Program-made: the position numbers and the translations under genes
The notes under the pieces: generated by a model
Database searches by the model: none
Seen by the model: only the letters and a program-made list of their open reading frames with translations
What the model was told of the DNA's origin: nothing
Source of the DNA: Betaproteobacteria bacterium
GTDB taxonomy: Bacteria > Pseudomonadota > Gammaproteobacteria > Burkholderiales > Casimicrobiaceae
Assembly: GCA_027492485.1 (NCBI GenBank)
Contig: JAPUER010000044.1
Span: forward strand, 3,861-65,966
Length of the DNA: 62,106 bases
Direction: 5' to 3'
Part shown: positions 15,596 through 24,200 of the stretch, in pieces
Position numbering within the stretch: position 1 is the stretch's first letter
Layout: each line of letters starts with the position of its first letter

Positions 15596-16324
15596 TCAAA
15601 TGCCGTGGTAGCGATCGGGCCGATGATTGATTGCGATCACGAAGTTGAGCGCCGCCGCCGCCAGCACCGATAGCGCGACGCGGTCTGCTGGTAGCAGCAG
15701 CAGCGCCGCGCCGAGTATCGCCACGTCACACAGCATCTGCACGCTGCCGGCGCGCCAGCCTTTGCGTTGTTGCAGCCAGATCGCCATCGCGCCGAGACCG
15801 CCGAGGCTGGCGCCGTGGCGGATCAGCATCAGGATGCCGCTGCCGGCGAGCAGTCCGGCCATCAGTGCCGAGAAAACGGGATTGAGGCGGGCGAACGAAA
15901 TCAGGTGCGGCAACACCTCCGTATAGATGGCGAGCACCGCCACCGCGCAGAACGTCTTCAGCGTGAAGGTCCGCCCGAGCGCGCGCCAGGCGAACACGTA
16001 GAACGGCAGGTTCAGCGCGAACAGCACAGCACCGAGCGACCAGCCGGACGCGTAATGCGTCAGAAAGGAGAGCCCCGCAATGCCGCCCGGCAGCAGATGG
16101 CTGTCGCGCATGAACACCAGCGACAGCGCCACGAACAGGCAGCCGGTGAGGATGCCCTGCACGTCCTCCAGCGGCGTATGCGCGGCGCGTGGCGGCAGGT
16201 CGTCGTCCGGCGCGCCCGTCGCAGTGCCCTCCCTCGGCAACCGCGCGGGCGCATCGTCGCCATGCGTCTGCACCGGGCTGGCAGCGGTCTGGGCGGTTGT
16301 CGGGCCGTTCATGCGGGCGATCAT
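15596..16324 (-). CDS. YitT-family membrane protein
   Basis: 242 residues. A polar 55-residue N-terminal extension precedes five or six membrane helices: GILTGCLFVALSLVFM, HLLPGGIAGLSFL, FALNLPFYVFAW, TFCAVAVLAIYTEVLP, LLAGSGILMLIRHGASLGGLGAMAIWLQ and the last pair. The GGIAGLSFL and RHGASLGGLGAMA segments are typical of the YitT/DUF161 family of uncharacterised transport-like proteins. Inner membrane; substrate unknown. Confidence 0.85.
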   Translation of the reverse strand: MIARMNGPTTAQTAASPVQTHGDDAPARLPREGTATGAPDDDLPPRAAHTPLEDVQGILTGCLFVALSLVFMRDSHLLPGGIAGLSFLTHYASGWSLGAVLFALNLPFYVFAWRALGRTFTLKTFCAVAVLAIYTEVLPHLISFARLNPVFSALMAGLLAGSGILMLIRHGASLGGLGAMAIWLQQRKGWRAGSVQMLCDVAILGAALLLLPADRVALSVLAAAALNFVIAINHRPDRYHGI

Positions 16325-16629
16325 AGGCGCTCGCGGCGGGCAGAAAATTGCGCAACATCATGCTTTGCGGCTGCCGGCGTCGGCGGCGCCCCGGTTGCGC
16401 GGCGCGTTGCAGAGTGCTAAGTTACGCCTGTCGCCGATCACAGCGAAAGGAGACCAGCATTCAAGACGGAAAATTTCCAACGCTTTGCTGACGTTACCGA
16501 CCGCGCGCAATGCGCAATGACGCTCGCATGAGCGATCAACAAAAGCGCCCCACGGGGCGCTTTTTCATTGCCTCCGAACAACCGTGAATCGTGTGTGCGG
16601 GCGTGCGGGCGCACACGCAACGCCGGCAT
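16325..16629. other. Intergenic region with a bidirectional terminator and possible sRNA
   Basis: 305 bases with no gene I can support. It contains the strong hairpin at 16541-16566. On the plus strand a stretch from about 16400 runs into that terminator without a downstream gene, so a short transcript is possible. It includes AAAGGAGACC at 16445 without a following ATG. Weak evidence only. Confidence 0.4.
16541..16566. terminator. Bidirectional Rho-independent terminator
   Basis: AAAA-GCGCCCC-AC-GGGGCGC-TTTTT: a 7-bp all-G/C stem with a 2-nt loop, flanked by A's on one side and T's on the other, so it works on both strands. On the minus strand it lies downstream of the DUF1801 gene. On the plus strand it would end any transcript from 16325-16540. 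Confidence 0.85.
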
Positions 16630-17049
16630 TTACACGCGACGCGGCGCCATCGCCTGCACGCTCGCCGCAATGAGCGTTTGCAGCACCTCGCGGTCGACGT
16701 CGGCGAGGCGCTTGATGTAGAGGCAGACCTTGCCGGTCTTGTGTTTGCCCAGTCGGGCGAGCAGGGCGTCATGCTCGTCGAGGCCGGGCATGATGTAGAT
16801 GGTGAGATCGTTTTTGCGCGGCGAGAAGGCGGCGACCGGCCAGGGCTCCTCGTGCCCGTCGGCATATTGCAGGCGGTAGCGGCCGAAGCCGACGATGCTG
16901 CTGCCCCACATCACGGCGGCCTCGCCGGTCGCCTTCTGCATCATCGCCGCCAGCGCGCGGCAATCGTCATGGCGGGCCGGGTCCACTGCGGTGGCGAGAA
17001 ATTCGCCGAAGGAAACGCTGGTCGGCTTGGTCTTGGCTTCTTTCGCCAC
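16630..17049 (-). CDS. DUF1801 protein (YdhG-like)
   Basis: 139 residues from a GTG with GGAG 7 nt upstream; an upstream ATG is possible but its frame looks non-coding. The DUF1801 core is clear: MWGSSIVGFGRYRLQYADGHEEPWPVAAFSPRKNDLTIYIMPG, then LGKHKTGKVCLYIKRLADVDREVL. These small cytosolic proteins have a YdhG-like fold without a known activity. The transcript ends at the hairpin at 16541-16566. Confidence 0.85.
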   Translation of the reverse strand: MAKEAKTKPTSVSFGEFLATAVDPARHDDCRALAAMMQKATGEAAVMWGSSIVGFGRYRLQYADGHEEPWPVAAFSPRKNDLTIYIMPGLDEHDALLARLGKHKTGKVCLYIKRLADVDREVLQTLIAASVQAMAPRRV

Positions 17050-17457
17050 GGGCGGGCTCCTGCGCTGACGGTGGAAGGGAAGATTCGCCGCATTGGCAGG
17101 CGGAGCGTAGCGCAACCGGCGTCCGATCAACACGGAGGCATTGGCTTTTTCGTGTAACCCGCATGCGATATGGGCGGATGGCTAAAAAAGACAAGAAGTC
17201 GACTTTTTATGAAAAATGCCGCTGCGCCCAATTGCAATGGGCGTTACCGCAAAAAAGCTGCTACCGGGAAAACACTTCATCGGGCGTCAACGGCGACACT
17301 GTCGACGCCAGGCGACCGCTGGCGGGTGACGGCGACGAGGCGCGGAACCCTCGTCCGCGGCCGGCAGTCGGATAACGTTGATCCGGTTGGCGGGTGGCGC
17401 AACAGTGCCGCGCGCCAATCCCACGACGACACGCCAACGAGGACACGAGGAAACCCC
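17050..17457. other. Intergenic region between divergent genes
   Basis: 408 bases between the DUF1801 gene and the TerB-like gene. It holds copy 4 of the 117-nt element (17143-17260). The 200 bases after it show no recognised promoter or gene. GAGGACACGAGG lies just before the ATG at 17458. Confidence 0.75.
17143..17260. repeat. 117-nt dispersed palindromic element, copy 4
   Basis: 118 nt from GGCTTTTTCG to CGCAAAAAAGCTG, central GTCGAC at 17198-17203, left-half CCC-GCATGCGATAT-GGG, right-half GCGCCCA-ATTGCAA-TGGGCGTT. It lies between divergent genes. Confidence 0.85.
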
Positions 17458-18447
17458 ATGAATGTAGAACAGCAACGCGCCACGCTCGCCATCGCACTGA
17501 TGAGCGCATTCGCCGATGGCGGCAAGGATGGCCGCGAGCGCGACGCGCTGGAACGCATTGCCAGCCGGCTGACCGGCGAGGGCGGCAGCGCCGCCGGCCT
17601 CGACATGCAAAGCCTGTATCAGGACGTGATCTTCCGTCGCGTCACGGTCGAAAGCGCCGCCGCCGCGCTCGACGACGATGCGTCGCGCCGGCTTGCCTAC
17701 GAGATGGCGGTCGGCGTGGCCAACGCCGACGGCGCGCAGAACGAGCGCGAGCAGGCCTTCCTCGCGCAGTTGCGCGACGCGCTGCGTCTGTCCGAGGCCG
17801 ACGCCAATGCCATCGCGGCGGACGCCGTCAACATCGCCGGCGCGGCCTGGGGCGCCCCCGCCGACGCCGCGCTGCTGCAACCGTTGCCGGCCACACCCGG
17901 CGGCGCCGCACCGGCCGCCAGCGTCGATCGCGCCGAGCTCGACAAATCGATCCTCAACGCCAGCATCCTCAACGGCGCGCTGGAGCTGCTGCCGCAATCG
18001 TGGGCGACGATGGCGATCATCCCGCTGCAAACGCGCATGGTCTACAACATCGGCAAGGCGCACGGCTACGAGCTCGACAGCGGGCACGTCAAGGAATTCC
18101 TGGCCACCGTCGGCGTCGGTCTGGCGTCGCAGTATCTCGAGCAGGCCGGACGCCGGCTGATCGGCGGGCTGTTCGGCAAACTGGCCGGCGGACTGGTCGG
18201 CGGCATCGCACGCGGCGCCACCGGCATGGCGTTCTCGTTCGCCACCACCTACGCGCTCGGCCAGCTTGCCGTGCGCTACTACGGCGGCGGGCGCAGCATG
18301 AGCACCGAGGTGCTGAAGCAAACCTTCGACGATCTGCTGGCGCCGGCGAAAGAGATGCAGGCGCGCTACCTGCCGCAGATTCAGGAGAAGGCGCGCGGAC
18401 TCAACGTCGGCAACGTGATGGAGATGATCCGCGGCAACCGCGTGTAG
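17458..18447 (+). CDS. TerB-like / DUF697-type protein
   Basis: 329 residues. The N-terminal half (residues 5-125) is helical with two TerB-like acidic helices: MSAFADGGKDGRERDALERIA and AVGVANADGAQNEREQAFLAQLRDAL, the latter with the D-G-x-x-x-x-E pattern of TerB. The C-terminal half has ILNGALELLPQSWATMAIIPLQTRMVYNIGKAHGYEL and a glycine-rich membrane-like segment (FGKLAGGLVGGIARGATGMAFSFATTYALGQLAVRYY), as in YcjF/DUF697 proteins. A membrane-associated stress or envelope role is likely but unproven. Confidence 0.75.
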   Translation: MNVEQQRATLAIALMSAFADGGKDGRERDALERIASRLTGEGGSAAGLDMQSLYQDVIFRRVTVESAAAALDDDASRRLAYEMAVGVANADGAQNEREQAFLAQLRDALRLSEADANAIAADAVNIAGAAWGAPADAALLQPLPATPGGAAPAASVDRAELDKSILNASILNGALELLPQSWATMAIIPLQTRMVYNIGKAHGYELDSGHVKEFLATVGVGLASQYLEQAGRRLIGGLFGKLAGGLVGGIARGATGMAFSFATTYALGQLAVRYYGGGRSMSTEVLKQTFDDLLAPAKEMQARYLPQIQEKARGLNVGNVMEMIRGNRV

Positions 18448-18472
18448 CGGCGCGTGCGGCCGCGGCGGCGGG

Positions 18473-19465
18473 TCAGAACGTCAGACGTACTCCCAGCGTG
18501 AAGCGCCAGCCGCGGTCCGACTTGTCCGGGCCGCCATCGGCCGGATGCGGCACGCGGCCATCGGGCAAGCCGACGACGTCGGTTTCGTGATCGCGGTCGC
18601 GCTGATAGGTGAAGTTGCCGGTGGGGATCCAGATGCCGCCGTGGAAACGGCCGCCGAGGTAACCGGTCACCAGATCGTATGGGCCATGATGGGTAAGGCC
18701 TTCGTGCCAGTCATAGCTGCCATCGGAGCGCACGAAGCCGTGCGAGTCGATGTGCACGTTGCCCCGGTTCTCCTTCGGCGCCAGCTCGATGTGCAGCCGC
18801 GGGCCGTACCCCTTTTCGCGGTAGCCGCTGCCAAGGGTGGCAAGCTGGTTGAGCCAGCCGCCTTCGATCTTTGCCTCCGGGTCGTCGAACTTGAAATTCG
18901 CCAGCTTCTTCACGTAGTCGTGCAGCGCAAACATCATATTGCCGCCGCAGTGGAAGTCGAAGCCCGGCGGTTCGGCGCCGTTGTTGTAGGTCTTGATCGG
19001 CTGGCACTGATAACTGTCGAGGTCGATGCCTTTTGCCCGTGCGACACGCTTGACGCGCTGCACGATCGCGTTGTCGATCACCCGCAGCGCGGCGCCGTAG
19101 CGGTCGCGGCCCAGGATGTCGCCGTGCGGGTCGAGATAGGCGCGACAATGGTTGCAGCCGTCGATGCCGACGTCGAGGTGCACGCGCAAGCCCTCGCCGA
19201 CCTCGGTGAAGCCCACCGAGCAGTGCTGCAGGGAGGCCCGGCCCGGCGGTGTCGGGCGGTCGAGATCGAGCGCCAGTTTGCCGCTGCGCTCGGCCATTCG
19301 CTGCAACTCGAGCGGCCTGTCGCAGAAGAAATCGAAGCCTTCGGGCGTGCGGAAAAACTCCTTCACCTGCCATTTCACGCGGCCGTCGAGTTCGACGCCG
19401 ACCGTGCGCAAGCGCATCTTGACGCGGTTGATCAACTGATTGCGCAGGGTCATGTCATCGGCCAT
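18473..19465 (-). CDS. Hypothetical protein, conserved-looking
   Basis: 330 residues from the ATG at MADDMTLRNQ; GGGAGATC lies just upstream. No signal peptide or membrane helix. It holds many Cys and His (CDRPLELQ, SLQHCSVG, GIDGCNHCRAYLDPHGDILGRDRYGA, YQCQPIKTYN, FHCGGNMMF), including CNHC, so metal binding is possible. The C-terminal part is glycine- and His-rich (SYDWHEGLTHHGPYDLVTGYLGGRFHGG). I do not recognise a family. Confidence 0.7.
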   Translation of the reverse strand: MADDMTLRNQLINRVKMRLRTVGVELDGRVKWQVKEFFRTPEGFDFFCDRPLELQRMAERSGKLALDLDRPTPPGRASLQHCSVGFTEVGEGLRVHLDVGIDGCNHCRAYLDPHGDILGRDRYGAALRVIDNAIVQRVKRVARAKGIDLDSYQCQPIKTYNNGAEPPGFDFHCGGNMMFALHDYVKKLANFKFDDPEAKIEGGWLNQLATLGSGYREKGYGPRLHIELAPKENRGNVHIDSHGFVRSDGSYDWHEGLTHHGPYDLVTGYLGGRFHGGIWIPTGNFTYQRDRDHETDVVGLPDGRVPHPADGGPDKSDRGWRFTLGVRLTF

Positions 19466-19688
19466 GATGATCTCCCGAAACAGGCTCGCCGGGCACGGCG
19501 CCGCGCGCACGACGGCGGGCGACGTTGTGCCTCCTCATGGAAGACGGATTGCGGCAAGGCAACGCGTCATCGCCGCCGTTGCGCCGGTTTGTCCCGCTTT
19601 GTCCCGCTTCGCGCCGCCGCTACGTCCATGACGATAAGGCCGGCACGTGTGCAGTCGGGCGCACGCGCGGCCATGCAGGAGCAGAACC

Positions 19689-20129
19689 ATGACGACCAAT
19701 CTCTCGATGCAGCGATTGCTGGCGGCCACCATCGTGGCGGCGGTTTCGGCGGCGTTGGCGCTGACGCTGGCGCTGCACGTCGCCGCGCACGGCAGCGCCC
19801 CGCAGTGGCCGACCGCGGCGCAGGTGATCGGCATGAGCGCGTTCTTCAGCCTGTTCACGCTGCCGGTGGCATTCGTCCTTGCATTGCCGGTGGCCTGGCT
19901 GTGGCGGCGCATCGGGCCGCTGCATCCGGCGCAGTGCGCCCTGCTCGGCGCCGTGGCCGGCGTGCCCGCAGGTTACGGCGTGTTGCTGCTGGCCTTCGTG
20001 CCGACGCCGGGCTGGGTGTCCACGCTATGGTTCACTGCGGCCGGCGCCGCCGCCGGTCTGGCGATGGGCCACCTGCTGCGCGGCGACGGCGTGACCGCGG
20101 TGCCGCCGCGGCCGGCGGCGCCGCTCTGA
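19689..20129 (+). CDS. Small integral membrane protein, unknown
   Basis: 146 residues with four hydrophobic segments (about 8-30, 45-70, 82-102, 108-130), starting MTTNLSMQRLLAATIVAAVSAALAL-like and ending in a short Pro-rich tail. CATGCAGGAGCAGAACC precedes the ATG, with AGGAG at fair spacing. No conserved motif was recognised. Confidence 0.65.
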   Translation: MTTNLSMQRLLAATIVAAVSAALALTLALHVAAHGSAPQWPTAAQVIGMSAFFSLFTLPVAFVLALPVAWLWRRIGPLHPAQCALLGAVAGVPAGYGVLLLAFVPTPGWVSTLWFTAAGAAAGLAMGHLLRGDGVTAVPPRPAAPL

Positions 20130-20166
20130 CCGACCACGGATCAATCGGCGCCGGCGAGGCGTTTGC

Positions 20167-21300
20167 CTACGCCGCCATCCTTGGTCTGGCTAGCGCCGAT
20201 ACGCGATTGCGTCCCGCGGCCTTGCTCTGATAGAGGGCGCGGTCGGCGCGCGCCACGCATTCGTTGAACGGTGCATCCGGATTGACGGTGGTCACGCCGA
20301 GCGACAGCGTGTAGCGGTCCGGATCGCCGCTCGCGTCGGCTGCATGGTTCGGGGCGATGGCGCCGGGTGCCGCCAGCCGCACGCGCTCGGCCACCTGCGC
20401 CGTTTGTTCCAGCGTGGCGCCGGGCAGCAGCACCAGAAACTCCTCGCCGCCCCAGCGCGAGGCGATGTCCTGCTCGCGGCAGACGCCCGCGAGCAGCGCA
20501 CCCACCTGGGTGATGACGCGATCGCCAACGTCGTGGCCGTGACGGTCGTTGATCTGCTTGAAATGATCGATGTCAACCAGCAACACTCCGACCGGCTCAC
20601 CCGTGCGGCGCGCCCGCGCCACCACGTGCTGGCCCAGCGCCAGCAGGCTGCGCCGGTTGGCCAGGCCGGTCAGCGAATCGGTGGCGGCGAGATCGGCCAG
20701 CTTGCGTTCGGCTCGACGCACCGAGCGGTAATAAAAACGCGCGGTGAACGATGCCATGATGAACACCACCGTCACGTTGAAGGTGTGCACAATCGCGAGC
20801 CCGATGTCACCCAGCGGCGCGATCGGCCGCATCGCATGCGACGCCGCGTGCAGACCGAGATAGCAGGTCAGCAAAAGGCCCAGCAACAGCAGCATCAGGC
20901 GCACCCGGCCGCTGACCACGATGGCCGGGATGAACATCAGCAGGTAGTAGTGAAAGGCGCTGTCCCAGCCGATCAGCAGCGTGCCCAGCGCGGCATGGCC
21001 GAGCACTTCGATCCAGATGATGAACAGCGCGGGATTGTTGATGCGCCTGCGCAGCAGCGAGTACGCCACGCCATACAGCGCAATGCTCAGCAGATTGATC
21101 CAGGCCAGCAGTGGCGAGCCGAGCCCGAGGAACAGCACCAGCAGCGCGGCATCGACGCCGGCGGCGACCAGCGTTACCCGCCGCGTCATCGTCCAGAAGG
21201 CACTGCGACCGTGCCCGCGCGCCGGCAGGCCAACGGCGGTGAGAGGCAACTCGGTTGCCGACGGTGTGCTGGCAGTGTTCATCGGGAGAGAGGCAGGCAT
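20167..21300 (-). CDS. Membrane diguanylate cyclase (GGDEF)
   Basis: 377 residues. Six hydrophobic segments in residues 35-190 make a membrane sensor. The C-terminal GGDEF domain starts at ATDSLTGLANRRSLLALG (about residue 205) and has the active motif GGEEF, with an RxxD inhibitory site (REQD) exactly five residues before it. It should make c-di-GMP from two GTP and be subject to product inhibition. The start could also be the second ATG (MNTAS). Sensor ligand unknown. Confidence 0.9.
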   Translation of the reverse strand: MPASLPMNTASTPSATELPLTAVGLPARGHGRSAFWTMTRRVTLVAAGVDAALLVLFLGLGSPLLAWINLLSIALYGVAYSLLRRRINNPALFIIWIEVLGHAALGTLLIGWDSAFHYYLLMFIPAIVVSGRVRLMLLLLGLLLTCYLGLHAASHAMRPIAPLGDIGLAIVHTFNVTVVFIMASFTARFYYRSVRRAERKLADLAATDSLTGLANRRSLLALGQHVVARARRTGEPVGVLLVDIDHFKQINDRHGHDVGDRVITQVGALLAGVCREQDIASRWGGEEFLVLLPGATLEQTAQVAERVRLAAPGAIAPNHAADASGDPDRYTLSLGVTTVNPDAPFNECVARADRALYQSKAAGRNRVSALARPRMAA

Positions 21301-21456
21301 CGCTACGCCACGTTGCCGACAACGTTAACACGGCACCACGGTCGCGCCGGGCCGGCTATGCTTGGCCACATCGCAGCCGGCACCACGCCGGCGTGGCGCG
21401 GGGCCGCGCGACACACACCTCGTCGCTGCCCCTGCGGCGATGACAGGAGTCTGATG

Positions 21457-21693
21457 ATGGAACCAGGATTTCACGGGCTGTCGGAGCTCTTTGCGCAGTT
21501 GGGTCTGCCGTCCGACGACGACAGCGTGCAGCGCTTCATTGCCCGGCATGGCCCGCTCGCCGATGCCATCCGGCTGGAGGACGCACCCTGCTGGACGTCG
21601 GCACAGGCCGCGCTGCTGCGCGAGCAATTGCTGCAGGATGCCGATTGGGCCGAAGCCGTGGACGCGCTGAACGTCGCACTGCGCCGCCGCTGA
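21457..21693 (+). CDS. DUF2789 protein
   Basis: 78 residues: EPGFHGLSELFAQLGLPSDDDSVQRFIARHGPLAD, then DAPCWTSAQAALLREQLLQDADWAEAVDALNVALR. This fits the small DUF2789 family well. AGGAG lies 7 nt upstream of the second of two adjacent ATGs, which I take as the start. Cytosolic, function unknown. Confidence 0.85.
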   Translation: MEPGFHGLSELFAQLGLPSDDDSVQRFIARHGPLADAIRLEDAPCWTSAQAALLREQLLQDADWAEAVDALNVALRRR

Positions 21694-21795
21694 CTTGTCG
21701 CGACTGCGCCGGGCCGTTCGCTGCGACCGGCGTACCGTCGACCGTCCACGGCGACAGCGCCCATCCCGCGTGTCTGGTACGCAGGCGATCAGCGT

Positions 21796-22119
21796 CTAGT
21801 GGTAGTCGATCGTGGGCGTCGGCGCCCCAAAACAATAGCGCGCGTTGCCGACCTTGCCCTCGCTGTTGGCGCACGGGTGCGCTGCCCGCGTCTGGCCCGG
21901 TGGAGTCCCGCCGGCGAGCAGGGACGCCGGCAGTACACGACCCAGCGGCGCGTCGCCATCGCCGCCTCCGCGCACGGTCGACGCGGCAATGACAGGCCTG
22001 CCGCCCGCGCGGCCGTCGCCCGCGTCCGCCGCAGCCGGACGATGCGCGCCGGACAAATCAAGTGCCGTGAGAGCGCAGACGAGCGCGACCATGGTGACTG
22101 CAAGGCGAGTGGACGGCAT
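21796..22119 (-). CDS. Small secreted hypothetical protein
   Basis: 107 residues with a signal-like start (RLAVTMVALVCALTALDLSGA) and a GGGAG ribosome-binding site at good spacing. The mature part is Gly/Pro/Ala-rich with two Cys near the end (HPCANSEGKVGNARYCFG). The composition is low in information, so this may be a real small exported protein or a chance frame. Confidence 0.45.
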   Translation of the reverse strand: MPSTRLAVTMVALVCALTALDLSGAHRPAAADAGDGRAGGRPVIAASTVRGGGDGDAPLGRVLPASLLAGGTPPGQTRAAHPCANSEGKVGNARYCFGAPTPTIDYH

Positions 22120-22337
22120 TCGCGGCTCCCTGAATCAGGCGTCGAGACGCGGCCAGAGAAGATTGGGGTGCTAAGCGACCAACGCCTCGACAGTTGCATT
22201 GTTCGCTGGCGACCGGCCGCAAACTGCCGGCGGAAAGCGCGTCGCGCTGTAGGACAACATGCCGTGCGTGTTGCCTTCAGTGGTCACGGGCTGGCGTATC
22301 ATCGTCGCATCAATTGCCCGATCACGAGGAACCTGAC

Positions 22338-22850
22338 ATGCCGAAACTCGCCCGCACGCTGCTCGCCACGCTGGCGCTTGCCGCCTTGCCCGCCGCGCAG
22401 GCGCAGCCCGCAGCCGACGGCCGCCGGATTGCCGGAGAGATCGTCGAAATCTCGATGGGCGACTCGCTGTTTCAGGGCATGCGATCGAACATGGGCAACA
22501 TGATGGCCGGCTTGCCCAAACAAATGGGCCTGAACGACAAGCTCAACCCGAAGCAGCAGGCGATCATGGAGCGATTCATGCGCGAAACCTTCGATAACGT
22601 GCTCAGCCCCGAGTTTCTGACCAGCGTGCGCGCAGCCTACGCCGATGCGTTCGCCACGGTGTACAGCGTCGAAGAATTGCAGGGCATGCTCGACTTCTAC
22701 AAGTCGCCGACGGGTGTTGCGATGGTGCGCAAGATGCCGGATGCCATGCGCGTCGCCATCCCGCAAGTGCAGGCGATGACCACACCCTTCCTGCAGCGCA
22801 TCAAGGAGCGCTCCGCCGCGCTGGCGGAGGAATTGAAGGCTGCGCAATAG
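22338..22850 (+). CDS. DUF2059 exported protein
   Basis: 170 residues with a signal peptide (KLARTLLATLALAALPAAQA). The mature helical part has QAIMERFMRETFDNVLSPEFLTSVRAAYADAFATVYSVEELQGMLDFYKSPTGVAMVRKMPD, the DUF2059 core. GAGGAACCTGAC precedes the ATG. Periplasmic, function unknown. Confidence 0.88.
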   Translation: MPKLARTLLATLALAALPAAQAQPAADGRRIAGEIVEISMGDSLFQGMRSNMGNMMAGLPKQMGLNDKLNPKQQAIMERFMRETFDNVLSPEFLTSVRAAYADAFATVYSVEELQGMLDFYKSPTGVAMVRKMPDAMRVAIPQVQAMTTPFLQRIKERSAALAEELKAAQ

Positions 22851-23025
22851 CGTTGCCCGCGCGGTACGCGATGGTGGCCAGGCGGCCACGGTGTGGAGGA
22901 TTTGGTATCGACTTCGCCAGGTCGTCGATGCTTTCGCTTCGCGCCGTCTTCCCTTGCTGCCGGGATGCTGATACTGTTCGTCGCCATAGCCGCCCAGGGC
23001 GGATCGTGTGGGGAAGGGGGCGCTG

Positions 23026-23877
23026 ATGAACGCAATGAATGGAATGAACCGGTTCCACGCGCCGCGGTTGCGGTGGCTGCTGGCTGCAGTGCTGGCGCTC
23101 GGGACGTTGCAGGCCGAGGCCGCCATCACCGTCGTGGCGCACTATGCGCTCGGTGAGGCCGATAGCGGCGCGGTCGCCGGCGCAGTCGCTACCTCGGGCA
23201 CCACGCCTTCGGTCGGCGCAACCACGCTACCCGTGATCGGCACACCGCGGTACTCGACGGCCGGCGCCCCGCTGACGCGGCCGTCGCGGCTCAGCGTGTT
23301 GTTCAACGGCAGCACCGATGGTTTCCGCGCTCCGGCGGTCCTCTCCACGGCGACCGACAATTTCGGTGTCGAGGCGTGGGTTCGCGCCAGTTCCACGGCG
23401 GGCAATAGCCAGGTGGTCTACAACGGCAATTCGTCGAGCTTCGGCTGGGGCATCTTTCGCGCGGGTGCCAATTGGGGCTTGCTGTACGGCGGTAACGTGT
23501 TGGCGCAGACGCCGACGGCAAGCGTCGATTTGAATACCTGGACACACCTCGCGCTGGTGCGCAGCGGTGGCACGAGCACGCTTTACAAGAACGGGGTGGC
23601 CATCCTTACCGATGCCACGGCACCCAACACCCCGGCCGGCGCATTCGCGATCGGCATCGGCGCGCCGTCGAATGGCGAATACTTCGCCGGCAATATCGAC
23701 GAAGTCCGCGTGTTCACCTTCGCCGCCGGCCAGTTTGCAACCTCCGACCTGCTGACCGGCCTGGCCTACAACGATCCGCCCGCCGTGGTACCGGTGAACG
23801 CCCCGGCCTGGCTGCTCGCTGCGGCGCTGGCGTTGCTTGCGATGGGTGCAGGCGTCGTGCGTTCGCGTCGTGGCTGA
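23026..23877 (+). CDS. LamG/concanavalin-like surface protein with C-terminal sorting-type tail
   Basis: 283 residues from the ATG behind AAGGGGG. Signal peptide (WLLAAVLALGTLQAEA), then a LamG-like jelly-roll: FNGSTDGFRAPAVLSTATDNFGVEAWVRASS, TWTHLALVRSGGTSTLYKNGVAI and GEYFAGNIDEVRVF. The end is VPVNAPAWLLAAALALL, a hydrophobic helix, then RSRRG: a tripartite motif-helix-basic tail like PEP-CTERM or IPTL-CTERM sorting signals. It is probably a sugar-binding or adhesion protein held at the surface by an exosortase-type system not present here. Confidence 0.8.
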   Translation: MNAMNGMNRFHAPRLRWLLAAVLALGTLQAEAAITVVAHYALGEADSGAVAGAVATSGTTPSVGATTLPVIGTPRYSTAGAPLTRPSRLSVLFNGSTDGFRAPAVLSTATDNFGVEAWVRASSTAGNSQVVYNGNSSSFGWGIFRAGANWGLLYGGNVLAQTPTASVDLNTWTHLALVRSGGTSTLYKNGVAILTDATAPNTPAGAFAIGIGAPSNGEYFAGNIDEVRVFTFAAGQFATSDLLTGLAYNDPPAVVPVNAPAWLLAAALALLAMGAGVVRSRRG

Positions 23878-24200
23878 AGCGTACTCATAGCGCCCCGTGC
23901 CGCGACGATTGCGGTGGTGCTTGCCCGCCGCAATAGTGCCGACCCGTTGCTGCCGGCGCGCGGCACAATCGCAGCATGCATACGTCCGCGGCGCCCAGGA
24001 TTGGCCGCATTCAACCTTCCACCGTTACGTCCGCGACGGCAAGTTACCAGCCGATTGGGCGGGCGGTGCAGCGGAAATCTCGATCGCCGAGTAGCGGCGA
24101 AAAACAGTAGCGTGCGCACCAAAGTGCGCACCATATGACCCGATTCCAGGAATGTTGCGCTGGCAACGGCGATGCGCATTTTGATGCGCGCCCTACCTGG
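23878..24200. other. Intergenic region with a RAYT remnant
   Basis: 323 bases. The middle carries the decayed transposase C-terminus at 23981-24094. A short repeat GTGCGCACCAAAGTGCGCAC (24113-24132) follows. No intact gene. Confidence 0.75.
23981..24094 (+). pseudogene. Remnant of a REP-associated tyrosine transposase (RAYT)
   Basis: 37 codons read YVRGAQDWPHSTFHRYV, then RDGKLPADWAGG and a stop. DWP-[HY]-S-[ST]-FHRYV followed by G-x-[LY]-PADW is the C-terminal signature of IS200-like RAYT (Y1_Tnp) proteins that move REP sequences. The catalytic HUH and Tyr parts are gone. It ties the REP palindromes with GTAG heads in this window to a past resident RAYT. Confidence 0.8.
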
